From assembly GCF_042610495.1 (NCBI RefSeq), contig NZ_JBHGAP010000001.1, positions 1,178,001 through 1,242,000 on the forward strand: a DNA stretch of 64,000 nt, given 5' to 3'. This document shows positions 44,720-53,690 of the stretch, piece by piece (within the stretch, counting starts at the first letter, position 1; the number at the start of each line of letters is the position of its first letter). This stretch comes from RU20A sp042610495 (GTDB lineage Bacteria > Pseudomonadota > Alphaproteobacteria > Rhizobiales > Rhizobiaceae). The translations under genes and the position numbers were made by a program. A model generated the notes under the pieces. It ran no database searches. It worked only from the letters and a program-made list of their open reading frames with translations, and had not been told where the DNA came from.

Positions 44720-45844
44720 TCAGGCAAGCTCCTGTCCGTGGCTGATCGCCTTGCCGCTGGCGCCATCAAAGACGTGCAGCGCTGCCGGATCAAGCCGGAT
44801 GCCGACCGTTTCCCCTGCGGCAAGCCGGGTGCGGTCATGCTCGACCAGCACCAGCGTCGCACCGGCAAAGTCGGTCGCAATATGCGTCTGGTCGCCGAGC
44901 CACTGGTTCACGGCCACCCTTGCCGGCACGCCGCCTTCAGTGCGGCGCACCGCATAGGGACGGATGCCGAGCACAACATTCTTGCGGCCCGACAGCGCAT
45001 TGCGCACCGCTGGCGAGAAATCCGACGCCGCGTAGGAGAGCTTCACGCCACCCGCAAGCCCGAAGGAAACGGCGCTTTCACCCGCCTCCACGCCGGCCTC
45101 GAAGACGTTCATCGGCGGCTCGCCGACGAAGGTGCCGGTGAAGAGATTGGCCGGCCGCTCCTTGATCATCTGCGGCGTATCGAACTGCTGCAGCACGCCG
45201 CCTTCCATGACCGCGATCCGGTCGGCAAGCGCATTGGCCTCCGTCTGGTCGTGGGTGACGAGGATGGCGGTCAGCCCCCGCTCCTTGATGAAATGCTTGA
45301 TGCGGCCGCGCAGAAGCGCACGCAGCTGCGGCTCCAGCTGGCCCATCGGCTCATCGAGCAGATGCAGGTCTGCATCGCGGATCAGCGCGCGGCCAAGCGA
45401 GGCGCGCTGCTGCTGACCGCCCGAAATCGAGCTCGGGTAGCGGCCGAGAATGTCCTCGATCTCCAGGAGCTTGGCGATATAGGCGACCTTCTTGTCCACC
45501 TCTGCCTGCGGCAGGCGCGAGGCCTTGAGCGCAAAGGCGATGTTCTCGCGCACCGTCAGCGGCGGATAGAGCGAGTAGCCCTCGAAGGCCATCGCCACAT
45601 TGCGCTTGACAGGCGCGAGCATGTGCACCTCGCGCCCGCCAAGCGAGATCGTGCCGCGCGACACCGGCTCGAAACCGGCGATCATGCGCAGCGTCGAGGT
45701 CTTGCCGCAACCGGACGAGCCGAGCAGCGCGATGATCTCGCCCTTCTCGATCGTCATGGAAAGGTTCTTCACGGCATGCACGCCGTGGTCGATCGGCCCG
45801 TAGAACTTGTCGACGGCCTTGATGTTGAGGGCGGTCTGGCTCAT
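44720..45844 (-). CDS. ABC transporter ATPase of the polyol importer, altered Q-loop
   Basis: A 374-residue ATPase with TOBE domain. Walker A GSSGCGKT (42-49), signature ISGGQQQRASLGRAL, Walker B HLLDEP (Asp164, Glu165) and switch His198 (LVTHDQ) are intact. The Q-loop reads AMAFEGYSLYP, with Glu88 where Gln is normally essential. The D-loop is GQLEPQLR instead of the usual SNLDAKLR. It pairs with the following-listed ATPase, as in two-ATPase rhizobial importers such as GlpS/GlpT. ATG overlaps the upstream stop (ATGA). Confidence 0.88.
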   Translation of the reverse strand: MSQTALNIKAVDKFYGPIDHGVHAVKNLSMTIEKGEIIALLGSSGCGKTSTLRMIAGFEPVSRGTISLGGREVHMLAPVKRNVAMAFEGYSLYPPLTVRENIAFALKASRLPQAEVDKKVAYIAKLLEIEDILGRYPSSISGGQQQRASLGRALIRDADLHLLDEPMGQLEPQLRALLRGRIKHFIKERGLTAILVTHDQTEANALADRIAVMEGGVLQQFDTPQMIKERPANLFTGTFVGEPPMNVFEAGVEAGESAVSFGLAGGVKLSYAASDFSPAVRNALSGRKNVVLGIRPYAVRRTEGGVPARVAVNQWLGDQTHIATDFAGATLVLVEHDRTRLAAGETVGIRLDPAALHVFDGASGKAISHGQELA

Positions 45845-46959
45845 GCCGCGGCTCCCTGTGTCTTTGCAGTCTGGCCGGTGGCAGCCACACGCTGGCCGGT
45901 CTCCTTGTCGAAGAGGAAGGTGGCAGCGCCATCGACCGCGATATGCGCCGTGCCGGCGACGGGCCCCGGCGTTCCGGCCGGCCGCGAGACGAGCACTTCG
46001 CGCCCGCCCGACACACGCACCAGCGTCACCGTCTTCTCGTTCAGCGGCGTTTCCGCCTCCACCTCGACCGGGATGGCGCCCGGCGTGCCGGCCTCCACGA
46101 AATGCAGCGTCTCCGGGCGAATGCCGATGACGAGGCTGCGCCCCGCAAGGCTTGCCGGCAGATGCGGCAAGGCGACCTTTACCCCCGACAGCTCCACCTC
46201 GACGCCGGTACCGGCCGCCTTCGGCGTCACGTCGAGCAGGTTGATGGTGGGATCGCCGAAGAGGCGGGCGATCTCGATATCGGCCGGCGCGTTGTAAATA
46301 TCTTCCGGCGTGCCGATCTGGCGGATACGCCCCTTGGCCATGACGGCGATGCGGTCGCCGAGCGCCATGGCCTCCTTGTAGTCCTGCGTCACGTAGACGA
46401 CCGTCGCTCCTTGCGCGGCGAGCAGACGCGGCAGTTCCAGACGCATCTCGAAACGCAGCTTCGCATCGACGTTGCGAAGCGGATCATCAAGCAGCAGCAC
46501 CGGCGGCGATCCGACCAGTGCGCGGGCCAGCGCCGTGCGCTGCTTCTGGCCGTTCGACAGCGCCTTCGGATGATGCGACAGCACATGGTCGATCTTGAGC
46601 AGCTTCGCCACCTTGCCGACCCCCGCCGCGATCGCCTCCTTCGTGGAGCGCGTGGCCGTGAGCGGGCTCGCAATGTTGTCGAAGGCGCTCATATGCGGGA
46701 AGAGTGCGAAGTTCTGGAAGGCCATGCCGATGCCGCGATGCTCCGCATCGACGTCCGTCATGTCCTCGCCGCCGATCACGATGCGGCCCTCTTCCGGCTC
46801 GATGACGCCGGCCACGAGGCGCAGCAGCACGGTCTTGCCGGCGCCGGAGGGACCGAACAGCACGAGGGTTTCGCCATCGGCGACATCGAGCGAGAGATTG
46901 TCGAGAACGGTCTGGCTCTTGTAGCGCTTGACGATGTTCTGGAGGCTGAGTGTGGTCAT
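45841..46959 (-). CDS. ABC transporter ATPase of the polyol importer, degenerate motifs
   Basis: A 372-residue ATPase with TOBE domain. Walker A GPSGAGKT and the Q-loop MAFQNFALFP are intact. The signature is LSNGQKQ instead of LSGGQ, the Walker B ends LLLDDP (Asp159 replaces the catalytic Glu) and the switch His is Gln192 (YVTQDYKE). On its own it should hydrolyse ATP poorly. Combined with the partner ATPase it predicts an asymmetric heterodimer, in which each composite site lacks different elements. The start MTTLSLQNIVKRY at 46959 follows the permease stop by five bases. Confidence 0.88.
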   Translation of the reverse strand: MTTLSLQNIVKRYKSQTVLDNLSLDVADGETLVLFGPSGAGKTVLLRLVAGVIEPEEGRIVIGGEDMTDVDAEHRGIGMAFQNFALFPHMSAFDNIASPLTATRSTKEAIAAGVGKVAKLLKIDHVLSHHPKALSNGQKQRTALARALVGSPPVLLLDDPLRNVDAKLRFEMRLELPRLLAAQGATVVYVTQDYKEAMALGDRIAVMAKGRIRQIGTPEDIYNAPADIEIARLFGDPTINLLDVTPKAAGTGVEVELSGVKVALPHLPASLAGRSLVIGIRPETLHFVEAGTPGAIPVEVEAETPLNEKTVTLVRVSGGREVLVSRPAGTPGPVAGTAHIAVDGAATFLFDKETGQRVAATGQTAKTQGAAA

Positions 46960-46964
46960 GATCC

Positions 46965-47822
46965 CTATCCTTTGACCGCGCCGAGCGACAGGCCTTCGAC
47001 GAGGTAGCGCTGGGCGTAGAGAGCAAGGGCGAGCGTCGGCGTGATCGAGAGCACGATGGCGGCCGCGATCTGCCCGTACTGGATGCCCGACGCCGTGACG
47101 AAGGCGAGCGCGCCCACCGTCACCGGCTGCTTGTCGGCGGATGCCAGCACCAGCGCGAAGACGAAGTTGTTCCAGGCGAAGATGAAGGCGAGCAGACCGG
47201 CTGCCGCAATACCCGGACCGGCGAGCGGCAGCGCGATCTTGCGGAAGGTCGCGAACCAGGAATGCCCGGCGATACGGTAGGCATATTCGACGTCGGCCGA
47301 GATATCCTCGAAATAGCCGCGCACGATCCACAGGATCAGCGGCAGGCAGATCAGCTGGTAGACCCAGATGAGGCCGACATAGGTGTTGGAAAGCCCCATC
47401 CACTGGAAATACTGGGTGAGCGGCAGGAGCACGAGAAGCGGCGGTGCGAAGCGGAAGGAGAGCAGCGTGAAGGCGATGTCCTCCGAACCGCGGAACTTGT
47501 GCCGGGCAAAGGCGTAAGCCGCGGGCACACCGAGCACCAGCGCGATCGCGACCGACGACACCGACAGGAAGACGGAATTGAGCAGGTTCTTCATGAAGGC
47601 GATGTCGAGCGTGCCCGATGCCGTCTGAAGCTTGCCGGTGATCAGCGCCTGGTAGTTTTCAAGCGTCGGCGTGAAGATGACGGACGGCGGGATGGACAGG
47701 ATCGTCTCGTTCGTCTGGAACGACATGAGCAGGATCCAGACGATCGGGAACATGAAGAAGATGACGACGAGTGTCAGGGCGACACCGCGCAGCACCTTTT
47801 CGAGCGCAGATGTGGTTTCCAT
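46965..47822 (-). CDS. ABC transporter permease of the polyol importer
   Basis: A 285-residue MalG/UgpE-type permease with six helices. The first helix is VALTLVVIFFMFPIVWILLM, and the ATPase-contact loop lies in VEYAYRIAGHSWFATFRKIA. ATG at 47822 has GAGGGGATCCGCC upstream; an apparent upstream extension is out of keeping with family length. Its stop is 11 bases from the other permease on the far side and 5 bases from the ATPase, so it is in the same transcript. Confidence 0.9.
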   Translation of the reverse strand: METTSALEKVLRGVALTLVVIFFMFPIVWILLMSFQTNETILSIPPSVIFTPTLENYQALITGKLQTASGTLDIAFMKNLLNSVFLSVSSVAIALVLGVPAAYAFARHKFRGSEDIAFTLLSFRFAPPLLVLLPLTQYFQWMGLSNTYVGLIWVYQLICLPLILWIVRGYFEDISADVEYAYRIAGHSWFATFRKIALPLAGPGIAAAGLLAFIFAWNNFVFALVLASADKQPVTVGALAFVTASGIQYGQIAAAIVLSITPTLALALYAQRYLVEGLSLGAVKG

Positions 47823-47833
47823 GGCGGATCCCC

Positions 47834-48757
47834 TCAGGCTTCGCCGCGAGCGCGTTCGCGCAGCCGCAGCCAGTGTTTGATGAAGACGTTGGACAGCGTG
47901 TAGGTGATGGCCCACAGGATGATCATCAGCGCCGCGGATCGGCCGACATTGGTCGACTGGAAGAAGTTGAGATAGGCCTCGACCTGGAAGACGGTCAGCG
48001 TATCGCCGGGCCCGCCTTGGGTCATCGCATAGATGATGTCGAACTGCTGGATGCTGTCGAGGAGGCGGAAGAGCGTCGCCGTCAGGATGTAGGGCGTCAG
48101 CATCGGCAGCGTGATGCGGAAGAAGACGAAGCTGCGCGGTACGCCATCGAGTGCCGCCGCCTCGAAGGGCTGGGTCGGCAGCGAACGAAGACCGGCCAGA
48201 AGCAGGATCATGATGAAGGGCGTGTAGACCCAGATATCGACGAGAACCACCGTCAACAGCGCCGTATCCGGCGAGGAGGCCCAGCGGAAATTGTCGATCC
48301 CGATAAGCGTCAGCAGGTAACTCAGGATACCAAAGCCCGGATTGGTCATCAGCTTCCACATCAGCGCGGCCAGCGCCGGCGCCGTCATCAGCGGCAGAAG
48401 CAGCATGATCGAGACGAAATTGTTGATGGTGGAGCGGCGCTGCAAGAGCAGCGCAATGCCGAGACCCAACAGAAGCTCGAGCCCGACCGTGATGATCGCA
48501 TAGCTCAGCGACACCTTCAACGTGCTCCAGAAGCCCGGATCGGTCAGGAAGGTGATGTAGTTTTCACCCCAGTTCCACTTGCGGGCGAAGGGCTGGGACA
48601 GCCGGTAGCGCTGGAAGGAATAGACCACCGCCGTGAAGAACGGGATGAGAATGCCGATGCAGACCAGAAGCGCCGGCAGGCTGAGCACGTAAGGAAGCGC
48701 CCGCTTCGAAATCTTGAAACCGGAGCCCGATCTGGCGGCTTTGGCGACCGTAGCCAT
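47834..48757 (-). CDS. ABC transporter permease of the polyol importer
   Basis: A 307-residue MalF/UgpA-type permease with six helices. First helix about 20-42 (LPYVLSLPALLVCIGILIPF), and the EAA loop in FEAAALDGVPRSFVFFRITL. ATG at 48757 is chosen because GGAGACAAAG gives better spacing than for the ATG 12 bases upstream. It forms the membrane channel with the adjacent permease. Confidence 0.9.
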   Translation of the reverse strand: MATVAKAARSGSGFKISKRALPYVLSLPALLVCIGILIPFFTAVVYSFQRYRLSQPFARKWNWGENYITFLTDPGFWSTLKVSLSYAIITVGLELLLGLGIALLLQRRSTINNFVSIMLLLPLMTAPALAALMWKLMTNPGFGILSYLLTLIGIDNFRWASSPDTALLTVVLVDIWVYTPFIMILLLAGLRSLPTQPFEAAALDGVPRSFVFFRITLPMLTPYILTATLFRLLDSIQQFDIIYAMTQGGPGDTLTVFQVEAYLNFFQSTNVGRSAALMIILWAITYTLSNVFIKHWLRLRERARGEA

Positions 48758-48920
48758 CTTTGTCTCCATTGTCCTGGAGGTGTCGTTAGAACAGCCTTGC
48801 CCCGGCGCGGCACGCGCCGCGGGCCTCGGGAAAGGCTGCATGAATGGATATTGCCGGCCCGTGCGACGAAAACGCCATGGCCTGGCTTGGAGCACCGTCG
48901 AGGCGCTCCTGCCGTCTTCA

Positions 48921-48958
48921 CCCTCTGCCCGCCACGCCTGACACCGGCGGGCAGAGGG
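48921..48958 (-). terminator. Hairpin between binding protein and permease genes of the polyol importer
   Basis: CCCTCTGCCCGCC and GGCGGGCAGAGGG form a perfect 13-base-pair stem with a 12-base loop in the 332-base gap after the binding-protein gene. A smaller CCCTTT/AAAGGG hairpin is near 49010. There is no T-run; partial termination or protection of the binding-protein mRNA is likely. The rest of the gap holds no gene. Confidence 0.6.
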
Positions 48959-49089
48959 GCCGCGCGCCTGGCAAAAGCCTGGCGCGCCTTCCTCCTCAGG
49001 AAGCCCTTTTCAAAGGGAAGGCCGAAGAAGACGAAAGAGATGCGGCCGGACGCAAGGGAGAGCGCGCCCGGCCGCCGGGAGAGCTGAAA

Positions 49090-50535
49090 TCAGCCGAGGC
49101 CGGCTTCCTTGAGCTGGGTGTTGACGCTTTCGGCGAGCTGGTCGAGACCTTCGTCCACCGGCACTTCCTTCGCCACCATCTTCTGAAGCGTTGCCGCCCA
49201 TTCGGTGGTGAGATCGAAGAACAGCGGCTGCGGCGTGAACTTGATCGAGGCGCCCGGTGCAGAGGTGTCGTGCATCTCCACATAGCCCGGATAGCTCTTG
49301 TTCAGACGCTCGCGGAACATCTCGTCCTTCCAGACCGACTTGCGGACCGGGTTGACGAAGTCCATCTTCGTGGCGCCGAAGATGGCGTGTTCCGGACCGG
49401 AAGCCCACTGCATGAAGTACCAGGTGGCGTCCTTGTCCTTCGAGAAGTTGGACATGGCGAGCGACCAGATCCAGATGTTCGGCGTCGGACCCTTGGCGGC
49501 CGGGTTGGCGGCAAAGGGTGCATAGGCCAGCTTGCCGGCCATCTTGTTGCCCGCGCCGTTCATGAAGTAGCCGAGAATGTCGGCGTCGTAGATCATGGCG
49601 GACGCGCCGGCGCCGAGATCGGTACCGACCTGATACCAGGTGTAGGTCGACCAGTCCTTCGGGCCGCTTTCCTGGATCATCTGCACCCACTTGGCGTGGT
49701 AGGCCTTCGATTCGGCCGTGTTCATGGCTGCCGAAAGCTTGCCGTCCTCGGCAACGTTCAGGTCCTTCTGGTCGAAGTTGGCATAGCCGGAGAGGAAGCC
49801 CGGATGGATCGTCGCCCAGGAGCGCGAGCCGCGAACGCCGATGCCGTAGACGCCGCCGCCCACATCCTTCGAAAGCTTGGCAGAGGCGACAACGAGTTCG
49901 TCAATGTTCTTCGGAACCTCGACGCCGGCCTTCTTGAACATTTCCTGGTTGTAGGAAATGTTGTTCTGCTCGTAACCCCACGGAATGCACCACTGCTTGG
50001 CGTCTTCCGAACCGAGCTTGCCGCCGGGAACACCGTTCCAGGCGCAGGAGCCCTTCACGCCCTCGATCATGTCGTCCCAGGCGTAGTTCGGGTTGGTCTT
50101 GGCGGGGTCCTTGATCCACTCGTTGAGGTCGGTGATCCAGCCGGCCGGACCGTAGGTCCAGGTCATGTAGGCGCCGGTCATGAAGGCGTCGTATTCCGAC
50201 GAGGAGGACGACAGCGCCGCCGTCACCTTGTCGAAGTAGACGTCTTCCGGGAACACGTCGTAGGTGACTTCAATGCCCGTCAGATCCTTGAAGGTCTGGA
50301 GGTTGGCGATCATCGCGTCGGCATAGGGGTGCTTGTTGAGCAGAAGCTTCAGCTTCTTGCCCGAATGCGCCTTCCAGTCGAAATCGGCGGCCAGCGCCTG
50401 CGTCGACATCATGTTGAACAGCGTGCCGGCCGTTCCGGCCATCAGGCCGGCAGCACTCAGACCTTTCAGCATGCCGCGACGGTCTACCTCACCGCGCAGG
50501 AACGCGCTGATCAGGTCTTTTTCCTTTTCATACAT
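49090..50535 (-). CDS. ABC transporter binding protein of the polyol importer (Tat-exported)
   Basis: A 481-residue family 1 solute-binding protein. The N-terminus has a twin-arginine signal (DRRGMLKGLSAAGLMAGTAG, cut after about STQALA), preceded by a 19-residue polar stretch. The mature protein has the maltose-binding-protein-type fold with ligand-binding-region features such as KLLLNKHPYADAM and YDAFMTGAYMTWTYG. The Tat route suggests folding before export. It is the first gene of the importer part of the operon; GGAGAGAACCG precedes ATG. The neighbouring ery genes point to a polyol ligand such as erythritol, adonitol or arabitol. Confidence 0.88.
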   Translation of the reverse strand: MYEKEKDLISAFLRGEVDRRGMLKGLSAAGLMAGTAGTLFNMMSTQALAADFDWKAHSGKKLKLLLNKHPYADAMIANLQTFKDLTGIEVTYDVFPEDVYFDKVTAALSSSSSEYDAFMTGAYMTWTYGPAGWITDLNEWIKDPAKTNPNYAWDDMIEGVKGSCAWNGVPGGKLGSEDAKQWCIPWGYEQNNISYNQEMFKKAGVEVPKNIDELVVASAKLSKDVGGGVYGIGVRGSRSWATIHPGFLSGYANFDQKDLNVAEDGKLSAAMNTAESKAYHAKWVQMIQESGPKDWSTYTWYQVGTDLGAGASAMIYDADILGYFMNGAGNKMAGKLAYAPFAANPAAKGPTPNIWIWSLAMSNFSKDKDATWYFMQWASGPEHAIFGATKMDFVNPVRKSVWKDEMFRERLNKSYPGYVEMHDTSAPGASIKFTPQPLFFDLTTEWAATLQKMVAKEVPVDEGLDQLAESVNTQLKEAGLG

Positions 50536-50652
50536 CGGTTCTCTCCTCCTTGATGGGTAACATTCGCTCCTCCGAGCATGCCGTCTACCCGACCGGCACC
50601 TTCCCGACGGCACCACCCTCCCCGGATGGCCACCACCGGCAAATCCTCACTC

Positions 50653-51612
50653 TCAGCCCTTCGCCAGTTCCCGCGCCGTGCGCTCGTCCGTGATCAGGCC
50701 GCTCAAATATCCACTCTTGAGGACAGACAGCATGGCCGCCGCCTTCACCTTGCCGCCGGCAATGGCCAGTGAACGGTTCCGGCGCAGATCCTCCCGCGCC
50801 AGCGTGAAGGTCCGGTCCGACAGCGTCGTCTCGATCGGCTGACCGTCTGCATCGAAGAAGTGGCCCAGCAACTCGCCGACAGCACCCGCATCCATCACGT
50901 CCTGGAACTCCGAGCGCTCGATCATGCCCGTCGCAACCAGCGAGGCCTCGCGCTCGACGGTACCGATGCCGACCAGCAGAAGATCGGCCGAGGCGGCCAG
51001 CTCGAACACCTCGCGCACGCCGCGCTGGCTGAAGAGCACGTCGCGATCCTCCACCGTATTGGCGAAAAACGGCACGGGCATCACATAGGCTTCGGCACGC
51101 GTCCGCTCGGCGAGGCGATGGATCACGTCATGCGGATTGGCCGAGAATTTGCGCGTGAGGCCGCCGAGCAACGACACGAAGCGCACATCGTCGCGCGCCA
51201 TGCGCGGCAGATATTCGACCGCGGCGGCAAGTGTCCGGCCATGGCCGACCCCGATCAGCTTGGCCTCGCCCCGCTCGATCTCGCGCTTCAGAAACTGCGC
51301 GCCGGCAATGCCGAGCGCCTTCAGCGGCAGGTCGTCCGCATCGAAATCCGGCACGACCTCGCAATAATCCAGCCCGAAGCGATCGGCGATCTGCCGCTCC
51401 AACTCCACGCATTCGGACACGTCGCCGTCGATATAGACCTTCACCAACCCATCCTGGTTGGCCTTCATGATCAGACGATGGGCCTTCAGCGACGTCAGAC
51501 CCAGCCGCTTGGCCACCTCCGCCTGCGTGAGGCCGCCGGCATAGTGCAACCATGCAGCACGGGTCGCCATGCTGGTCTCATCGTCCCGCAGATTTCCTCC
51601 CAGACTGGCCAT
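50653..51612 (-). CDS. eryD: SorC/DeoR-type sugar-binding regulator, EryD-like
   Basis: A 319-residue regulator with an N-terminal helix-turn-helix (YAGGLTQAEVAKRLGLTSLK) and a C-terminal SorC sugar-phosphate-binding domain (GVGHGRTLAAAVEYLPRM, FVSLLGGLTRKFSANPHDV, YVMPVPFFANTVEDRDVLF). Those segments closely follow Brucella EryD as I recall it, the repressor of the ery operon relieved by erythritol. Here it is the promoter-proximal gene of the locus, 117 bases before the binding protein. Several starts are possible; ATG at 51612 has GGGGAG nearby. An A+T-rich promoter stretch (51640-51715) lies upstream. Confidence 0.78.
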   Translation of the reverse strand: MASLGGNLRDDETSMATRAAWLHYAGGLTQAEVAKRLGLTSLKAHRLIMKANQDGLVKVYIDGDVSECVELERQIADRFGLDYCEVVPDFDADDLPLKALGIAGAQFLKREIERGEAKLIGVGHGRTLAAAVEYLPRMARDDVRFVSLLGGLTRKFSANPHDVIHRLAERTRAEAYVMPVPFFANTVEDRDVLFSQRGVREVFELAASADLLLVGIGTVEREASLVATGMIERSEFQDVMDAGAVGELLGHFFDADGQPIETTLSDRTFTLAREDLRRNRSLAIAGGKVKAAAMLSVLKSGYLSGLITDERTARELAKG

Positions 51613-51784
51613 GCTCCCCACCACGTCCGCTCTTCAGCCTGATATTTTTTTCGAAGACTGAAAATTCTTTCGTGCGAAAAATTTCACCAGCTGAAAATTT
51701 TGTCAAGCGAATTGCATGCGGCACCGCATCCATTCCACAGTGCGATGCGGGAGGGGGATTGCGAAGGTGGGGATGGAAGTGTCG

Positions 51785-53446
51785 CTACTCCGCCCGGATA
51801 TGCCCGATCCTGCTGCGCGCGATCGTTTCGAAGGATTCCTCGTAGCCCGCGTCCGCATAACGGATGACGCCGAGTGCCGTATCGTTGGTCAGCGCGTGCG
51901 ACAGCCGCTCGGCCGCAGCCGCAGTGCCGTCGGCAATGACGGTAACGCCGCAGCTCGTCATGAAACCGGCATAGCCACCGCCACCGGAGTGGACCACGAC
52001 GAGGTCGGCCATGGAGGCCGTCAGCAGCATGGCGTCGAGGATCGGCCAGTCGGCGATGGCATCCGAACCGTCCTTCATCCGCTCCGTCATGATGTTGGGA
52101 TGCGCCATGGCGCCGGCATCGAGATGGTCGCGGGAAAACGCGACCGGACCGGCAAGTGTGCCCTCCGCAACGAGCCGGTTGACAGCAAGCGCCAGTTCCG
52201 TCCGCTCCCCGTGGCCGAGCCAGGCGATGCGGGCCGGCAGGCCCTCGAAGGGCACATGGGCGCGTGCGAGCCGGATCCAATTGGTGACGATGCGGTTGTC
52301 GGGAAACATCTCCAGCAACAGGTCGTCGATGCGCGCAATGTCGCTTTCCTCGCCTGACAGCGCCATCCAGCGAAACGGGCCGATGGCCTGCGCAAAGAGC
52401 GGCCGCAGATAGGCCTCGGTGAAGATCGGAATGTCGAAGGCATCGGAAACGCCGCCCTCGCGCGCCTGCGTGCGGATCAGATTGCCATTGTCGAAGACCT
52501 CGGCGCCGGCCTTCTGGAAACCGAGCATCGCCGTGACATGCTCAACGATCGAGGCGCGGCTGGCGGCCATCAGCTGGCCCTGTCCGTCTTCGCGAAGGCC
52601 CCGCACCGTTTCGAGATCCATTCCCTTCGGCACATAGCCGTAGACGAGATCATGCGCGGACGTCTGGTCCGTGACGATGTCGGGAATGATGCCGCGCCGG
52701 AGGATTTCCGGATAGATCTCCGCCGCATTGCCGACGAGCCCGACGGACAGCGCCCGCTTTTCCTTCACCGCTTCGGCAATCATCGCGAGCGCCGTATCGA
52801 GATCCGGCGCGATCTCTTCGAGATAGCCGATCGCCTTGCGCTTTTCGGCGCGCACAGGATCGATATCGACGCAGAGGATCGCGGCGCCCGCCATGCGACC
52901 CGCCAGCGGCTGCGCCCCGCCCATGCCGCCAAGCCCGGCCGTCAGGATGAAGCGTCCGGCAAGCTCACCGTTGAAGCGCCGCTCGGCGATGCGCATGAAG
53001 ATCTCGTAGGTGCCCTGGATGACGCCCTGACTGCCGATATACTGCCAGGCGCCCGCCGTCAGCCCGCCCCAGCAGATCAGCCCCTTGCGCTGCAACTCGT
53101 AGAACACCTCAGCCTTCGCCCACTGCCCGACAATGTTGCAGTTCGCCATGATCACCAGCGGCGCCTTCGCATGGGTCTTCAGGAGACCCACCGGCTTGCC
53201 GGACTGGATGATCAGCGTCTGGTCCTCGCCCATCTCCGTCAGCGCCTTTACGATCGCCCGATGCGCCGCCCAGTTGCGCGCCGCCTTGCCGAGGGCGGCA
53301 TAGACGACGAGGTTGTCGGGGTCCTCGCCAACCGACAGCACGTTTTCGAGCAGCCGCAGCAGGGCCTCCTGCCGCCACCCCTTCGCGCGCAGCTCCGGCC
53401 CGCCGGGAATGGGGAAAGCGGGATGACGCGGATTGGGTTTCGGCAT
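51785..53446 (-). CDS. Urocanase-family protein, probable thiourocanate hydratase
   Basis: A 553-residue urocanase-family enzyme with the NAD+-binding GGLGGMGGAQPLA, QSGKPVGLLKTHAKAP, IGSQGVIQGTYEIF and TDQTSAHD motifs. It is clearly diverged from ordinary HutU: after TDQTSAHD comes LVYGYVPKG where HutU has PLNGYLP, and ANCNIVGQWAKAE differs from the usual ANSNLVPxW. No hutI, hutG or true hutH is near. Beside an MIO-less ammonia-lyase homologue, a hydantoinase-like enzyme and a carbamoylase, the best assignment is thiourocanate hydratase, the second step of ergothioneine breakdown. Canonical urocanase cannot be ruled out from sequence alone. AAGGAG precedes ATG. Confidence 0.8.
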   Translation of the reverse strand: MPKPNPRHPAFPIPGGPELRAKGWRQEALLRLLENVLSVGEDPDNLVVYAALGKAARNWAAHRAIVKALTEMGEDQTLIIQSGKPVGLLKTHAKAPLVIMANCNIVGQWAKAEVFYELQRKGLICWGGLTAGAWQYIGSQGVIQGTYEIFMRIAERRFNGELAGRFILTAGLGGMGGAQPLAGRMAGAAILCVDIDPVRAEKRKAIGYLEEIAPDLDTALAMIAEAVKEKRALSVGLVGNAAEIYPEILRRGIIPDIVTDQTSAHDLVYGYVPKGMDLETVRGLREDGQGQLMAASRASIVEHVTAMLGFQKAGAEVFDNGNLIRTQAREGGVSDAFDIPIFTEAYLRPLFAQAIGPFRWMALSGEESDIARIDDLLLEMFPDNRIVTNWIRLARAHVPFEGLPARIAWLGHGERTELALAVNRLVAEGTLAGPVAFSRDHLDAGAMAHPNIMTERMKDGSDAIADWPILDAMLLTASMADLVVVHSGGGGYAGFMTSCGVTVIADGTAAAAERLSHALTNDTALGVIRYADAGYEESFETIARSRIGHIRAE

Positions 53447-53485
53447 GGTCGTCTCCTTGTCGGTGTTGAGGGCGGGGCGGGAGCA

Positions 53486-53663
53486 CCCCCCTCTGCCCTG
53501 CCGGGCATCTCCCCCTCAAGGGGGGGGGGGAGATTGGTTGGGGTGGGAACCTTGCCCCAATGAAACATTGCTCCCTGCGAAAACGAAGAGAGGCGGGACG
53601 TCGGCATGCCCAGCCGATCTCCCCCCTTGCGGGGGAGATGCCCGGCAGGGCAGAGGGGGGGGG
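53486..53663. repeat. Pair of inverted palindromic repeats
   Basis: A unit of about 55 bases (CCCCCTCTGCCCTGCCGGGC, ATCTCCCCC, then GGGGGAGAT and TGGTTGGG) at 53486-53541 occurs again in opposite orientation at 53609-53663. Each unit has its own CTCCCCC/GGGGGAG hairpin, and the two units can pair with each other. It fills the 244-base gap between the hydratase and DUF917 genes. It looks like a dispersed intergenic element and may weaken co-transcription here. Confidence 0.75.
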
Positions 53664-53690
53664 TGAAACCTCACCCGCCGACGCCCCCCG

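Noticed and set aside
48844..50553. Long open frame on the plus strand (about 569 codons)
   Set aside because: It lies opposite the Tat-exported binding protein, which has motifs, signal and ribosome binding site. High GC keeps the complementary frame open.
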